From contig JAJNQE010000042.1 in assembly GCA_021154985.1 (NCBI GenBank), positions 1 through 44,659 of the forward strand: a stretch of DNA of 44,659 nucleotides. The letters run 5' to 3'. Positions 6,347-14,088 of this stretch are shown piece after piece. This stretch comes from Hydrogenophaga sp. (lineage in GTDB: Bacteria > Pseudomonadota > Gammaproteobacteria > Burkholderiales > Burkholderiaceae_C). Both the position numbers and the translations under genes were made by a program. Within the stretch, counting starts at the first letter, position 1. Each line of letters begins with the position of its first letter. The notes under the pieces were generated by a model. The model did no database searches. It was not told the DNA's origin and was given only the letters and a program-made list of their open reading frames with translations.

Positions 6347-9001
6347 ATGACCCGCCCTGCTCCCGCATCCGTTGCCGACATCCGCAAGAGCTTCCTGGAC
6401 TTCTTCGCCTCCAAGGGCCACACGGTGGTGGCCTCCAGCCCGCTGGTGCCCGGCAACGACCCCACGCTCATGTTCACCAACTCGGGCATGGTCCAGTTCA
6501 AGGACGTGTTCCTGGGCACCGACAAGCGCCCGTATGTGCGCGCGGCGTCGGTGCAGGCCTGCCTGCGTGCCGGTGGCAAACACAACGACCTGGAAAACGT
6601 GGGCTACACCGCGCGCCACCACACCTTCTTCGAGATGTTGGGCAACTGGTCTTTCGGTGACTACTTCAAGCGCGAATCGCTCAAGTGGGCCTGGGAGCTG
6701 CTGACCGAGGTCTACAAGCTGCCCAAGGAACGCTTGCTCGCCACCGTGTACGCCGAGGACGACGAGGCCTACGACATCTGGACCAAAGAGATCGGCCTGC
6801 CGCCCGAGCGCGTCATCCGCATTGGCGACAACAAGGGCGGGCGCTACAAGAGCGACAACTTCTGGATGATGGCCGACACCGGCCCCTGCGGCCCCTGCAG
6901 CGAAATCTTCTACGACCACGGCCCTCACATCCCCGGTGGCCCTCCGGGCAGCCCCGACGAAGACGGCGACCGTTTCATCGAGATCTGGAACAACGTGTTC
7001 ATGCAGTTCAACATGGACGAGACCGGCGCCGTGACGCCGCTGCCCGCGCCCTGCGTGGACACCGGCATGGGCCTCGAGCGCCTGGCCGCGATCCTGCAGC
7101 ACGTGCACAGCAACTACGAGATCGACATCTTTGACGCGCTCATCAAGGCCGCGGGCCGCGAGACCGGTACGGCCGACCTGGGCAACCCGTCGCTCAAGGT
7201 GATCGCCGACCACATTCGCGCCACGTCCTTCCTCATCAGCGACGGCGTGATCCCGAGCAACGAGGGCCGTGGCTATGTGCAGCGCCGCATCGTGCGCCGC
7301 GCCATCCGCCACGGCTACAAGCTCGGCCAGAAGACGCCGTTTTTCCACAAGCTCGTGCCCGACTTGGTGCGCATGATGGGCGAGGCTTATCCGAATCTGG
7401 CCAACCAGGCGCATCGCATCAGCGAGGTGTTGCGGGTGGAGGAGGAGCGGTTTTACGAGACGCTGGCCAACGGCATGGAAATTCTCGACGCGGCCTTGGC
7501 TCCGACGGAAGTCAACGGTCGAGCCGTTGAGGGCGCCAAGGTGCTGCCCGGCGACGTGGCCTTCAAGCTGCACGACACCTACGGTTTCCCGCTCGATCTG
7601 TCGGCCGACGTGTGCCGCGAGCGCGGTCTGAGCGTGGACGAAGCCGGTTTCCACGCCGCCATGGAAGCGCAAAAAGCCAAGGGCCGTGCGGCCGGCAAGT
7701 TCAAGATGGACAAGGCGCTCGACTACACCGGCGCGGGCAACGCTTTCGTGGGCTACGAGCAGCTGGACGCCACCGCGAAGATCGTGGCGCTCTACCTCGA
7801 CGGCACACCGGTGGCCGAACTCAAAGCCGGTCAACAGGGCGTGGTCGTGCTCGACAGCACGCCTTTTTACGCCGAGAGCGGTGGCCAGGTGGGCGACGAA
7901 GGGGTGATCACCAGCGGCTCGGCCCGGTTCGACGTGGGCGACACGCAGAAGATCAAGGCCGACGTGTTCGGCCACCACGGCGCGGTGGTGCAGGGCACCA
8001 TCAGCGTGGGCGACAGCGTGGCCGCCCAGGTGAACACCGAGAAGCGCGCGGCCACCATGCGCAACCACTCGGTCACGCACCTGATGCACAAGGCCTTGCG
8101 CGAGGTGCTGGGCGACCATGTGCAGCAGAAGGTCTCGCTGGTCGATGCCGACAAGACACGCTTCGACTTCACCCACAACGCGCCGGTGACGGACGCGCAG
8201 ATCCGCGAGATCGAGCACAAGGTGAACGCCGAGATCGTGGCCAACGCGGCCACGCAGGCGCGCGTGATGGACATCGAGTCGGCGCAGAAGACCGGCGCCA
8301 TGATGCTGTTTGGTGAGAAGTACGGCGAAGAGGTGCGGGTGCTCGACATCGGCACCAGCCGCGAACTCTGTGGCGGCACTCACGTTCAGGCCACGGGCGA
8401 CATCGGCTTCTTCACCATCACCGCCGAGGGCGGCGTGGCCGCCGGTGTGCGCCGGGTGGAAGCGGTCACGGGCCTGAATGCACTGGCCTACGTGCAGGGC
8501 ATGGAAGAGACGCTCGGCGGTGTGGCCGGCACGCTCAAGGTGACGCCCGGCGAGGTGCCCGCGCGCGTGGGTGCGCTGCTGGAGCAGATGCGCGATCTCG
8601 AGAAAGAAATGAACGCGCTCAAAAGCCGCCTGGCCTCTGCGCAGGGCGACGAGCTGGTGAACCAGGCGGTGGACGTCAAAGGCTTGAAGGTGCTGGCAGC
8701 GGTGCTGAACGGCGCCGACGCCAAGGGCCTGCGCGAGACCATGGACAAGCTGAAAGACAAACTCAAGACCGCCGCCATCGTGCTGGCCGCCGTGGACGGT
8801 GGCAAGGTGCAGCTGGCCGCAGGCGTCACGGCCAACAGCACCGGCAAGGTGAAGGCCGGCGAGTTGGTGAACTTTGTGGCCCAGCAGGTGGGCGGCAAGG
8901 GAGGCGGCAAGGCCGACATGGCCATGGCCGGCGGCACCGACGCCTCCAACCTGGACGCTGCGCTCAAGTCGGTGCAGGCCTGGGTGGCCGAGCGGGTCTG
9001 A
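6347..9001 (+). CDS. alaS: Alanyl-tRNA synthetase
   Basis: AlaRS charges tRNA-Ala and edits Ser/Gly mischarges. From the ATG at 6347 the product is 884 residues, close to E. coli (876). The class II catalytic core carries the FxxSKGHTVV start, NVGYTARHHTFFEMLGNWSFGDYFK and DTGMGLERLA. The editing domain has the zinc ligands in NHSVTHLMHKAL and ELCGGTHV. The C-Ala domain forms the last 130 residues with a Gly-rich GGKGGGKADMAMAGG motif. The frame stays open upstream to 6185, but the conserved N-terminus begins with MTRPAPASVADIRKSF. A weak AAGG precedes the ATG. It is convergent with the CoA-transferase gene at 9012. Confidence 0.97.
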   Translation: MTRPAPASVADIRKSFLDFFASKGHTVVASSPLVPGNDPTLMFTNSGMVQFKDVFLGTDKRPYVRAASVQACLRAGGKHNDLENVGYTARHHTFFEMLGNWSFGDYFKRESLKWAWELLTEVYKLPKERLLATVYAEDDEAYDIWTKEIGLPPERVIRIGDNKGGRYKSDNFWMMADTGPCGPCSEIFYDHGPHIPGGPPGSPDEDGDRFIEIWNNVFMQFNMDETGAVTPLPAPCVDTGMGLERLAAILQHVHSNYEIDIFDALIKAAGRETGTADLGNPSLKVIADHIRATSFLISDGVIPSNEGRGYVQRRIVRRAIRHGYKLGQKTPFFHKLVPDLVRMMGEAYPNLANQAHRISEVLRVEEERFYETLANGMEILDAALAPTEVNGRAVEGAKVLPGDVAFKLHDTYGFPLDLSADVCRERGLSVDEAGFHAAMEAQKAKGRAAGKFKMDKALDYTGAGNAFVGYEQLDATAKIVALYLDGTPVAELKAGQQGVVVLDSTPFYAESGGQVGDEGVITSGSARFDVGDTQKIKADVFGHHGAVVQGTISVGDSVAAQVNTEKRAATMRNHSVTHLMHKALREVLGDHVQQKVSLVDADKTRFDFTHNAPVTDAQIREIEHKVNAEIVANAATQARVMDIESAQKTGAMMLFGEKYGEEVRVLDIGTSRELCGGTHVQATGDIGFFTITAEGGVAAGVRRVEAVTGLNALAYVQGMEETLGGVAGTLKVTPGEVPARVGALLEQMRDLEKEMNALKSRLASAQGDELVNQAVDVKGLKVLAAVLNGADAKGLRETMDKLKDKLKTAAIVLAAVDGGKVQLAAGVTANSTGKVKAGELVNFVAQQVGGKGGGKADMAMAGGTDASNLDAALKSVQAWVAERV

Positions 9002-9014
9002 CCCCCGGGGGTCA
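8999..9014. repeat. 16-bp perfect palindrome holding both convergent stop codons
   Basis: TGACCCCCGGGGGTCA contains the alaS stop (8999-9001) and, on the other strand, the CoA-transferase stop (9012-9014). There is no loop and no T-tract, so it is not a standard terminator, although it could pair between convergent transcripts. Confidence 0.6.
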
Positions 9015-10217
9015 GGGTTCGGCGATCACGCCTTCGGCCACGAGGGCGTCGATCTCGGCCTCCGACACATCAAATTCGCGCAGCACCTCGCGCGTGTGCT
9101 GACCCAGCAGCGGCGCGTGCGTGCTGCTGCGGTCGGGCGACGCGGAAAAGTGGATGGGGCAGCCGATGGCCCGCGTGGCACCGGCCTGCGGGTGGTCGGT
9201 CTCCACCACCATGCCGCGTGCCATGGTTTGAGGGTGGCTCAGGGCCTCGCCGATGGTGTGTACCGGCCCGGCCGGCACACCCGCTGCGTCAAACGCCGCC
9301 TGCCACTGCTCGCGGGTGCGCGTGCGCACCACCGCGTTCATGAGGTCCACCAACACGCCCAGGTGCGCCATGCGGTCGCGGTTGGTGGCAAAGCGCGCGT
9401 CGCTTTTCCATTCGGGGTGGCCGAGCACCTCGCAGATGCGTTCCCAGTTGGCCTGATTGGCGCCGCCGATGTTGATCCAGCCGTCGCTGGCTTCGAACGC
9501 CTGGTAGGGCGCGGTGAGGATGTGGGCCGAGCCAGTGGGTTCGGGCGATTTTTGCGTGGCGAACCACACCGCCGCGTGCCAGTAGGTTTGCTGCAGCGCC
9601 GCGTCGCTCAGCGAGGTGTCCACCACCTGGCCCTCGCCGGTCTTGAGCTTGTGGATGAAGGCCGCGAGGATGCCGAGCGCGCCCAGGATGCCTGCGTTCA
9701 TGTCGGACACCGCATTGCCGCTCTTGGCGGGTGGGCGACCCGCCTCGCCGGTGATGGACATGAGGCCCGCAAACCCTTGTGCGATCAGGTCGAAGCCGCC
9801 CTTGTCGGCGTAGGGCCCGGTGCGGCCGTAGCCGGTGATGGCGCAGTAAATCAGGCCCGGGTTCTGTGCCTTGAGCACCTCGTACCCCAGACCCAGCTTG
9901 TCCATGGTGCCGCCGCGAAAGTTCTCCACCAGCACATCCGCGTTTTTGACCATGCGCAACAGCAGCGCGCGGCCCTGCGGGCTCTTGAGGTCGAGCGCCA
10001 GGCCGCGCTTGTTGCGGTTCATCATCATGAACGGGGCCGAGACGCCGCCCACCTGCGGGTCGCGGTAGGCGCGAGCGTCGTCGCCGCCCTGCAGCTTTTC
10101 GATCTTGATCACGTCAGCGCCCATGTCGGCCAGCAGCAGGCCGCAGGTGGGCCCCGACATGATCTGGGTGACTTCGAGCACGCGCAGGCCCGCGAGGGGG
10201 CCGGTTGATTTGTTCAC
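9012..10217 (-). CDS. CaiB/BaiF (family III) CoA-transferase
   Basis: Family III transferases move CoA between carboxylic acids without a ping-pong glutamyl intermediate of the class I type. The product has 401 residues from a GTG at 10217. The N-terminal nucleotide-like fold shows LRVLEVTQIMSGP and LLLADMGADVIKIEK. Asp172 in AVSDMNAGI matches the catalytic Asp169 of formyl-CoA transferase. GTG at 10217 overlaps the previous stop as GTGA, the style used elsewhere in this window, and is preferred over the GTG at 10229. It is the last gene of a four-gene minus-strand cluster with an enoyl-CoA hydratase, a Bug receptor and a glyoxylate aminotransferase. Its acid substrate is unknown; Frc-like formyl/oxalyl transfer is only one option. 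Confidence 0.88.
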   Translation of the reverse strand: MNKSTGPLAGLRVLEVTQIMSGPTCGLLLADMGADVIKIEKLQGGDDARAYRDPQVGGVSAPFMMMNRNKRGLALDLKSPQGRALLLRMVKNADVLVENFRGGTMDKLGLGYEVLKAQNPGLIYCAITGYGRTGPYADKGGFDLIAQGFAGLMSITGEAGRPPAKSGNAVSDMNAGILGALGILAAFIHKLKTGEGQVVDTSLSDAALQQTYWHAAVWFATQKSPEPTGSAHILTAPYQAFEASDGWINIGGANQANWERICEVLGHPEWKSDARFATNRDRMAHLGVLVDLMNAVVRTRTREQWQAAFDAAGVPAGPVHTIGEALSHPQTMARGMVVETDHPQAGATRAIGCPIHFSASPDRSSTHAPLLGQHTREVLREFDVSEAEIDALVAEGVIAEP

Positions 10218-10993
10218 TGGCCGCTCCACACCGGGGTTCGTTTGGCCACGAAAGCGGCCACGCCTTCGTGGAAGTCGGCGCTGCCGTAGGCCGCGCGGAT
10301 CAGGTCGTCGGACTCCGCCAGGTCGTGCGTGCTCAGCCGCTCCAACGCCGCCTTGCTCACCCGCTGCGTCACCGGGGCGAGCGCACTCAGGCGTTGCACC
10401 AGCGCCGTCGTGGCGGCGTCGATGGTTTCCGGGCTTTCAACCGCGTGAAGGTAGCCGCAGTGCAGCGCCTCTTGCGCGTCGATGAACTCGGCCAGCATCA
10501 GCATGCGCCGCACCCGCTGGTGCCCGAACGCCGCGCGCAGCCGCGCCACGTTGGCAATGGCCAAGCAATTGCCCAGCGTCTTGGCGATCGGCACGCCGAA
10601 CTTCGCGCCGGGTGTGGCCAGGCGAAAGTCGCAGGCGGTGGCGATCGCCAGCCCACCGCCCACGCACCAGCCTTCGACCAGCGCCACGGTCGGCATGGGC
10701 AACCGGCACATCAGCTCGATACCAGCCTCGATCTGGCGCTCGTAGGCCACGCCGTCGTCGCCGGTCTTGAAGGCGGCGAACTGCTCGATGTCGGTGCCGG
10801 CCACAAAGGCCTGCCCGCCAGCTCCGCGAAACACCGCCACGCGCACGCTGCGGTCAGCGCTGAGCTGGCGGTTGATGGCGGCGAGTTGTTCGTACATGCC
10901 CCAGGTCATCGCGTTGCGCGCCTGGGGTCGGTCAAACAGCACCGAGGCCACGCCGGCCTCGATCTGCAGGCGCACTTGGCCCGTGTCGGTCAT
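10214..10993 (-). CDS. Enoyl-CoA hydratase/isomerase family protein
   Basis: This crotonase-fold protein has 259 residues from the ATG at 10993. It carries the oxyanion-hole regions FVAGTDIEQFAAF and VEGWCVGGGLAIATACDFRLA, followed by GAKFGVPIAKTLGN. In the usual hydratase the second catalytic glutamate falls in the segment after this. Here the equivalent positions read FGVPIAKTLGNCLAI, without an evident glutamate, so the reaction (hydratase, isomerase, lyase or hydrolase) is unclear. A TTG at 11014 is an alternative start overlapping the Bug gene. The downstream CoA-transferase overlaps as GTGA, so the two are translationally coupled and probably act in turn on the same CoA thioester. Confidence 0.85.
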   Translation of the reverse strand: MTDTGQVRLQIEAGVASVLFDRPQARNAMTWGMYEQLAAINRQLSADRSVRVAVFRGAGGQAFVAGTDIEQFAAFKTGDDGVAYERQIEAGIELMCRLPMPTVALVEGWCVGGGLAIATACDFRLATPGAKFGVPIAKTLGNCLAIANVARLRAAFGHQRVRRMLMLAEFIDAQEALHCGYLHAVESPETIDAATTALVQRLSALAPVTQRVSKAALERLSTHDLAESDDLIRAAYGSADFHEGVAAFVAKRTPVWSGQ

Positions 10994-11003
10994 GGGGCCG
11001 CGC

Positions 11004-11981
11004 TCAACTGTCAATCGTGACCTTGGCGTCCTTGATCACCTTCGACCACTTCACCTGCTCGGTGCGGATGAAGTCGGCGAACTGCTGGGCCGAACCGCCG
11101 CCGTCTTCGGCGCCGTACTGATCGAGCTTCTCCTTGATGTCGGGCATGGCGAGCACCTTGTTGATGTCTTCGTTCATGCGCTGCGCGATGGCCGGCGGCA
11201 TCTTGCCCGGGCCGACAAGGCCATACCAGGTCGTGGCCTCAAAGCCGGGAAAGCCGGACTCGGCCATGGTCGGCACGGTGGGGTGGCCGGCCGCGCGTTT
11301 GGCGCGGGTCTGTGCAATTGCGCGCACCTTGCCGCTTTTGACGTGCGGGGTGGCCGCCGTCATCGTGTCGAACGAGTAGCCGATCTGCCCGCCCATGAGG
11401 TCGGCGAGCATGGGGCCGGAGCCGCGGTAAGGAATGTGCAGGGCGAACACGCCGGCTGCCAGCTTGAACGACTCCAGCGCGAGGTGCTGGGCCGAGCCCT
11501 GGCCAGCCGAACCGAACGTGACCTTGCCCGGGTTGGCCTTGCACTGCGCCACGAGTTCGGCCACGGTTTTGGCGGGCTGGTCGAGGTTGCTGACCAGCAG
11601 GTTGGGTGTGACCCCCACCAGGGTGAGTGGTGTGAAGTCGCGCTCCACCACATAGCCCAGTTTGGGCATCAGGCCCGGGGCCAGCGCGTGGCTGTTGATG
11701 TGGGCCATGAGCAGCGTGTTGCCATCGGGCGGCGCCTTGGCCACCAGGTCGGCGGCAATCACGCCCGACGCACCGGCGCGGTTCTCCACCACCACCGTGA
11801 GGTTCCACATGGCTTGCAGCTTCGCGCCCACCAGGCGCGCCAGCGCATCGGTGCCGCCGCCCGGGGCGAAGCCCACGATGATGCGTACTGGCCCGTTGGG
11901 CAGGGTCTGTGCCCTGAGCGCGGGCGCGGCCAGGGTGGCCGCAGTGGCCGCGGTGGCGGTGACGAATGTTCTGCGTTGCAT
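11004..11981 (-). CDS. Bug-family (TctC-like) periplasmic solute-binding protein
   Basis: Bug proteins are exported receptors that bind small, often dicarboxylic acids, some feeding tripartite tricarboxylate transporters. The product has 325 residues from the ATG at 11981, which has AGGAG close before it. Residues 1-24 are a Tat/Sec-like leader with MQRRTFVTA followed by an Ala-rich core and cleavage near ALRAQ. Family signatures are PVRIIVGFAPGGGTDALARLV, NRAGASGVIAAD, and GSGPMLADLMGGQIGYSFD. No tctA/tctB permease genes are beside it, as is common for orphan Bug receptors in Burkholderiales. Its place between aminotransferase and hydratase genes suggests it captures the substrate of this catabolic cluster. 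Confidence 0.92.
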   Translation of the reverse strand: MQRRTFVTATAATAATLAAPALRAQTLPNGPVRIIVGFAPGGGTDALARLVGAKLQAMWNLTVVVENRAGASGVIAADLVAKAPPDGNTLLMAHINSHALAPGLMPKLGYVVERDFTPLTLVGVTPNLLVSNLDQPAKTVAELVAQCKANPGKVTFGSAGQGSAQHLALESFKLAAGVFALHIPYRGSGPMLADLMGGQIGYSFDTMTAATPHVKSGKVRAIAQTRAKRAAGHPTVPTMAESGFPGFEATTWYGLVGPGKMPPAIAQRMNEDINKVLAMPDIKEKLDQYGAEDGGGSAQQFADFIRTEQVKWSKVIKDAKVTIDS

Positions 11982-12042
11982 GGTGTCTCCTGGGGTCTTG
12001 TGGGTGGGGAAGGCGCGGGGGAATCGGTGAACGCGGGCCGGC

Positions 12043-13278
12043 TCAGGCGGCCTTGCGCAGCGGCACGGCAGCCGGGTGGCTGGCGTAGTAGTCCATGAGG
12101 GTCTGCACACCCGAGCCGGCGAGCTTCACGCCCGCCAGCTTCAGACCCATCTCGCAGCCGGCCACGGCGGCGATCAGCGTGAGGTCGTTGGTGTCGCCCA
12201 GGTGGCCGATGCGGAACATGCGGCCCTTGATCTTGCCCAGGCCAGTGCCCAGCGAACAGTCGAAGCGTTCGTAGATGATCTTGCGCACCGCGTCGGCGTC
12301 CACGCCCTCGGGCGTCATCACGCCGGTGAGGATGGGCGAGTGCACGCCGTTCTCGGCGCACTGGATCGGCAGGCCCCAGGTCTGCACCGCTGCGCGCACG
12401 CCGTCGGCCCAGCGCTGGTGGCGGGCAAACACCACATCCAGCCCCTGGCCCAGGATCATGTCGGCCGCCTCGCTCAGGCCGTAGAGCAGGTTGGTGTTGG
12501 GGGTCGACGGCCAGTAGCCCGTCTTGTTCATCTCGATCATCTCGTCCCAGGCCCAGAAGGCCTTGGGCAGTTTCGCGGTCTTGCTGGCCTCGATGGCCTT
12601 GGGCGAGAGCGCGTTGAAGCTGATGCCGGGCGGCAGCATCAGGCCTTTTTGCGAACCGCTGATGGAAACGTCCACACCCCATTCGTCGTGCCGGTAGTCC
12701 GCACTGGCCAGGCCCGAGATGGTGTCCACCAGCAGCAGGGCAGGGTGTTTGGCCGCGTCGATGGCTTTGCGCACAGCCGCGATGTTGCTGGTCACGCCGG
12801 TGGAGGTTTCGTTGTGCACCACGCACACAGCCTTGATGCTGTGGCCACTGTCGGCCTTCAGGCGCTCTTCGATCAGGTGGGCCTGCACGCCGTGGCGCCA
12901 GCTCGCGGGCACGCCGTTGTCGGTGCCGCTCATCGCCACCACTTCGGCCTTGAGGCCCAGGCGGGTGGCCAGCTTGTTCCAGAGAAAGGCGAAGTGGCCG
13001 GTCTCGTACATCAGCACGTGGTCGCCCGGGCTCAGGGTGTTGGCCAGCGCGGCCTCCCAGGCGCCGGTGCCCGAGGCCGGATAAATCATCACCGGGTGTT
13101 TCGTCTGAAAGATCTTCTGCATGTCCGCCAGCACCTTCAGGCCCAGCACACCGAACTCGGGGCCGCGGTGGTCGATGGTGGGCAGGCTCATGGCGCGCAG
13201 CACGCGGTCGGGCACAGGCGAGGGGCCCGGGATCTGCAAAAAGTGGCGGCCGGTGGGGTGGAAATCGGTGGTCAGCAT
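12043..13278 (-). CDS. Serine/alanine--glyoxylate aminotransferase family protein
   Basis: This fold-type I PLP enzyme converts glyoxylate to glycine with serine, alanine or a related amino donor. The 411-residue product shows QIPGPSPVPDRVLRAM at the N-terminus, YPASGTGAWEAAL, the cofactor Asp in LLLVDTISGLAS and the Schiff-base Lys211 in SGSQKGLMLPPG. The SGSQKGLMLPPG wording is that of bacterial SGATs of the SgaA type; Paracoccus BhcA (aspartate-glyoxylate aminotransferase) belongs to the same family. The start at 13278 (MLTTDFHP) is preferred because the ATG codons at 13308 and 13317 lie in or beside a candidate GntR operator. It diverges from the GntR and oxidase genes, consistent with regulation by that GntR protein. 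Confidence 0.88.
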   Translation of the reverse strand: MLTTDFHPTGRHFLQIPGPSPVPDRVLRAMSLPTIDHRGPEFGVLGLKVLADMQKIFQTKHPVMIYPASGTGAWEAALANTLSPGDHVLMYETGHFAFLWNKLATRLGLKAEVVAMSGTDNGVPASWRHGVQAHLIEERLKADSGHSIKAVCVVHNETSTGVTSNIAAVRKAIDAAKHPALLLVDTISGLASADYRHDEWGVDVSISGSQKGLMLPPGISFNALSPKAIEASKTAKLPKAFWAWDEMIEMNKTGYWPSTPNTNLLYGLSEAADMILGQGLDVVFARHQRWADGVRAAVQTWGLPIQCAENGVHSPILTGVMTPEGVDADAVRKIIYERFDCSLGTGLGKIKGRMFRIGHLGDTNDLTLIAAVAGCEMGLKLAGVKLAGSGVQTLMDYYASHPAAVPLRKAA

Positions 13279-13311
13279 GGCGGTTTTCTGGTTGATTGAT
13301 GACTGCATTTT

Positions 13312-13321
13312 TTGCATACAA
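13312..13321. promoter_or_regulatory. Candidate GntR operator, copy 1
   Basis: TTGCATACAA, a near-palindrome of the TTGTATACAA type bound by many FCD-class GntR regulators. It lies 34 bases before the aminotransferase start (13278). A second copy with one change lies at 13374-13383. Confidence 0.5.
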
Positions 13322-13373
13322 ACTCAACTTGTCAATCGGATCAGCCCTAAAATGCCCAAAAACCGCCCAATTT

Positions 13374-13383
13374 TTGAATACAA
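13374..13383. promoter_or_regulatory. Candidate GntR operator, copy 2
   Basis: TTGAATACAA, differing from copy 1 at one base and set in the same context of flanking T and A runs. It ends three bases before the gntR ATG at 13387, suiting autoregulation; no Shine-Dalgarno fits between them. Confidence 0.5.
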
Positions 13384-13386
13384 AAC

Positions 13387-14088
13387 ATGACGGCCCAGAT
13401 TTTCTCCATGCCCCCCGGTGCCTTGCACGAGCAGGCCACCCACCGTTTGCGCCAGATGCTGGTCGAGGGGCAGATCGCCCCCGGCGCCAAGCTCAATGAG
13501 CGCGAACTCTGCGAACAACTCAAGGTTTCGCGCACCCCGCTGCGCGAGGCGATCAAGACATTGGCCGCCGAGGGCCTGGTGGAGCTGGTGCCCAACCGCG
13601 GTGCGGTGGCGGTGCAACTCACCGAGGCCGATGTGCACAACACGTTCGAGGTGATGGCCGGGCTGGAGGCCGCCTCGGGACAGCTCGCCGCGCAGCGCGT
13701 GACCGACGCCGAGCTGGCCGAGATCAAGGCCATGCACTACGAGATGCTGGCCGCCTACACGCGCCGCGACCTCTCCGCCTATTACCCGCTCAACGCCGCG
13801 ATCCACCGCGCCATCAACGCCGCTGCGCGCAACCCCGTGCTCACCAGCACCTACAACCAGGTCAATGCGCGGCTGCAGGCGCTGCGCTTCCGCTCCAACC
13901 AGGACGGCGAGAAATGGAGCCGCGCAGTGAAGGAGCACGAGGCCATGATCCAGGCGCTGGAAGCGCGCGATGGCGCTGCGCTGGCCAGCGTGCTCACGAC
14001 CCACCTCAACAACAAGCGCGATGTGGTGATCGAGCAATTGCGCTCCATGGAAGTGCAGACGATGCAACGGCAGGGAGCCGCCGAATGA
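13387..14088 (+). CDS. GntR family regulator with FCD effector domain
   Basis: This 233-residue regulator has a winged helix-turn-helix (residues 12-75) with LNERELCEQLKVSRTPLREAIKTLAAEGLVELVPNRGAV split across its two halves. An all-helical FCD domain follows, with a metal/effector-binding set including YYPLNAAIHRAI and the later KEHEAMIQALEARD. FadR/VanR-type FCD proteins usually sense organic acids. It lies between the divergent aminotransferase operon and the fused oxidase gene, whose ATG overlaps its TGA as ATGA. Two TTGNATACAA sites stand in the intergenic region. No clear Shine-Dalgarno precedes the ATG at 13387, so translation may be leaderless or start at the later ATG 13408. Confidence 0.9.
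   Translation: MTAQIFSMPPGALHEQATHRLRQMLVEGQIAPGAKLNERELCEQLKVSRTPLREAIKTLAAEGLVELVPNRGAVAVQLTEADVHNTFEVMAGLEAASGQLAAQRVTDAELAEIKAMHYEMLAAYTRRDLSAYYPLNAAIHRAINAAARNPVLTSTYNQVNARLQALRFRSNQDGEKWSRAVKEHEAMIQALEARDGAALASVLTTHLNNKRDVVIEQLRSMEVQTMQRQGAAE

Noticed and set aside
4550..8383. Long open frames opposite gabD (plus 4550-6175) and alaS (minus 6164-8383)
   Set aside because: Both are shadows of genes with full motif sets; they have no recognisable domain and show the typical antisense composition.
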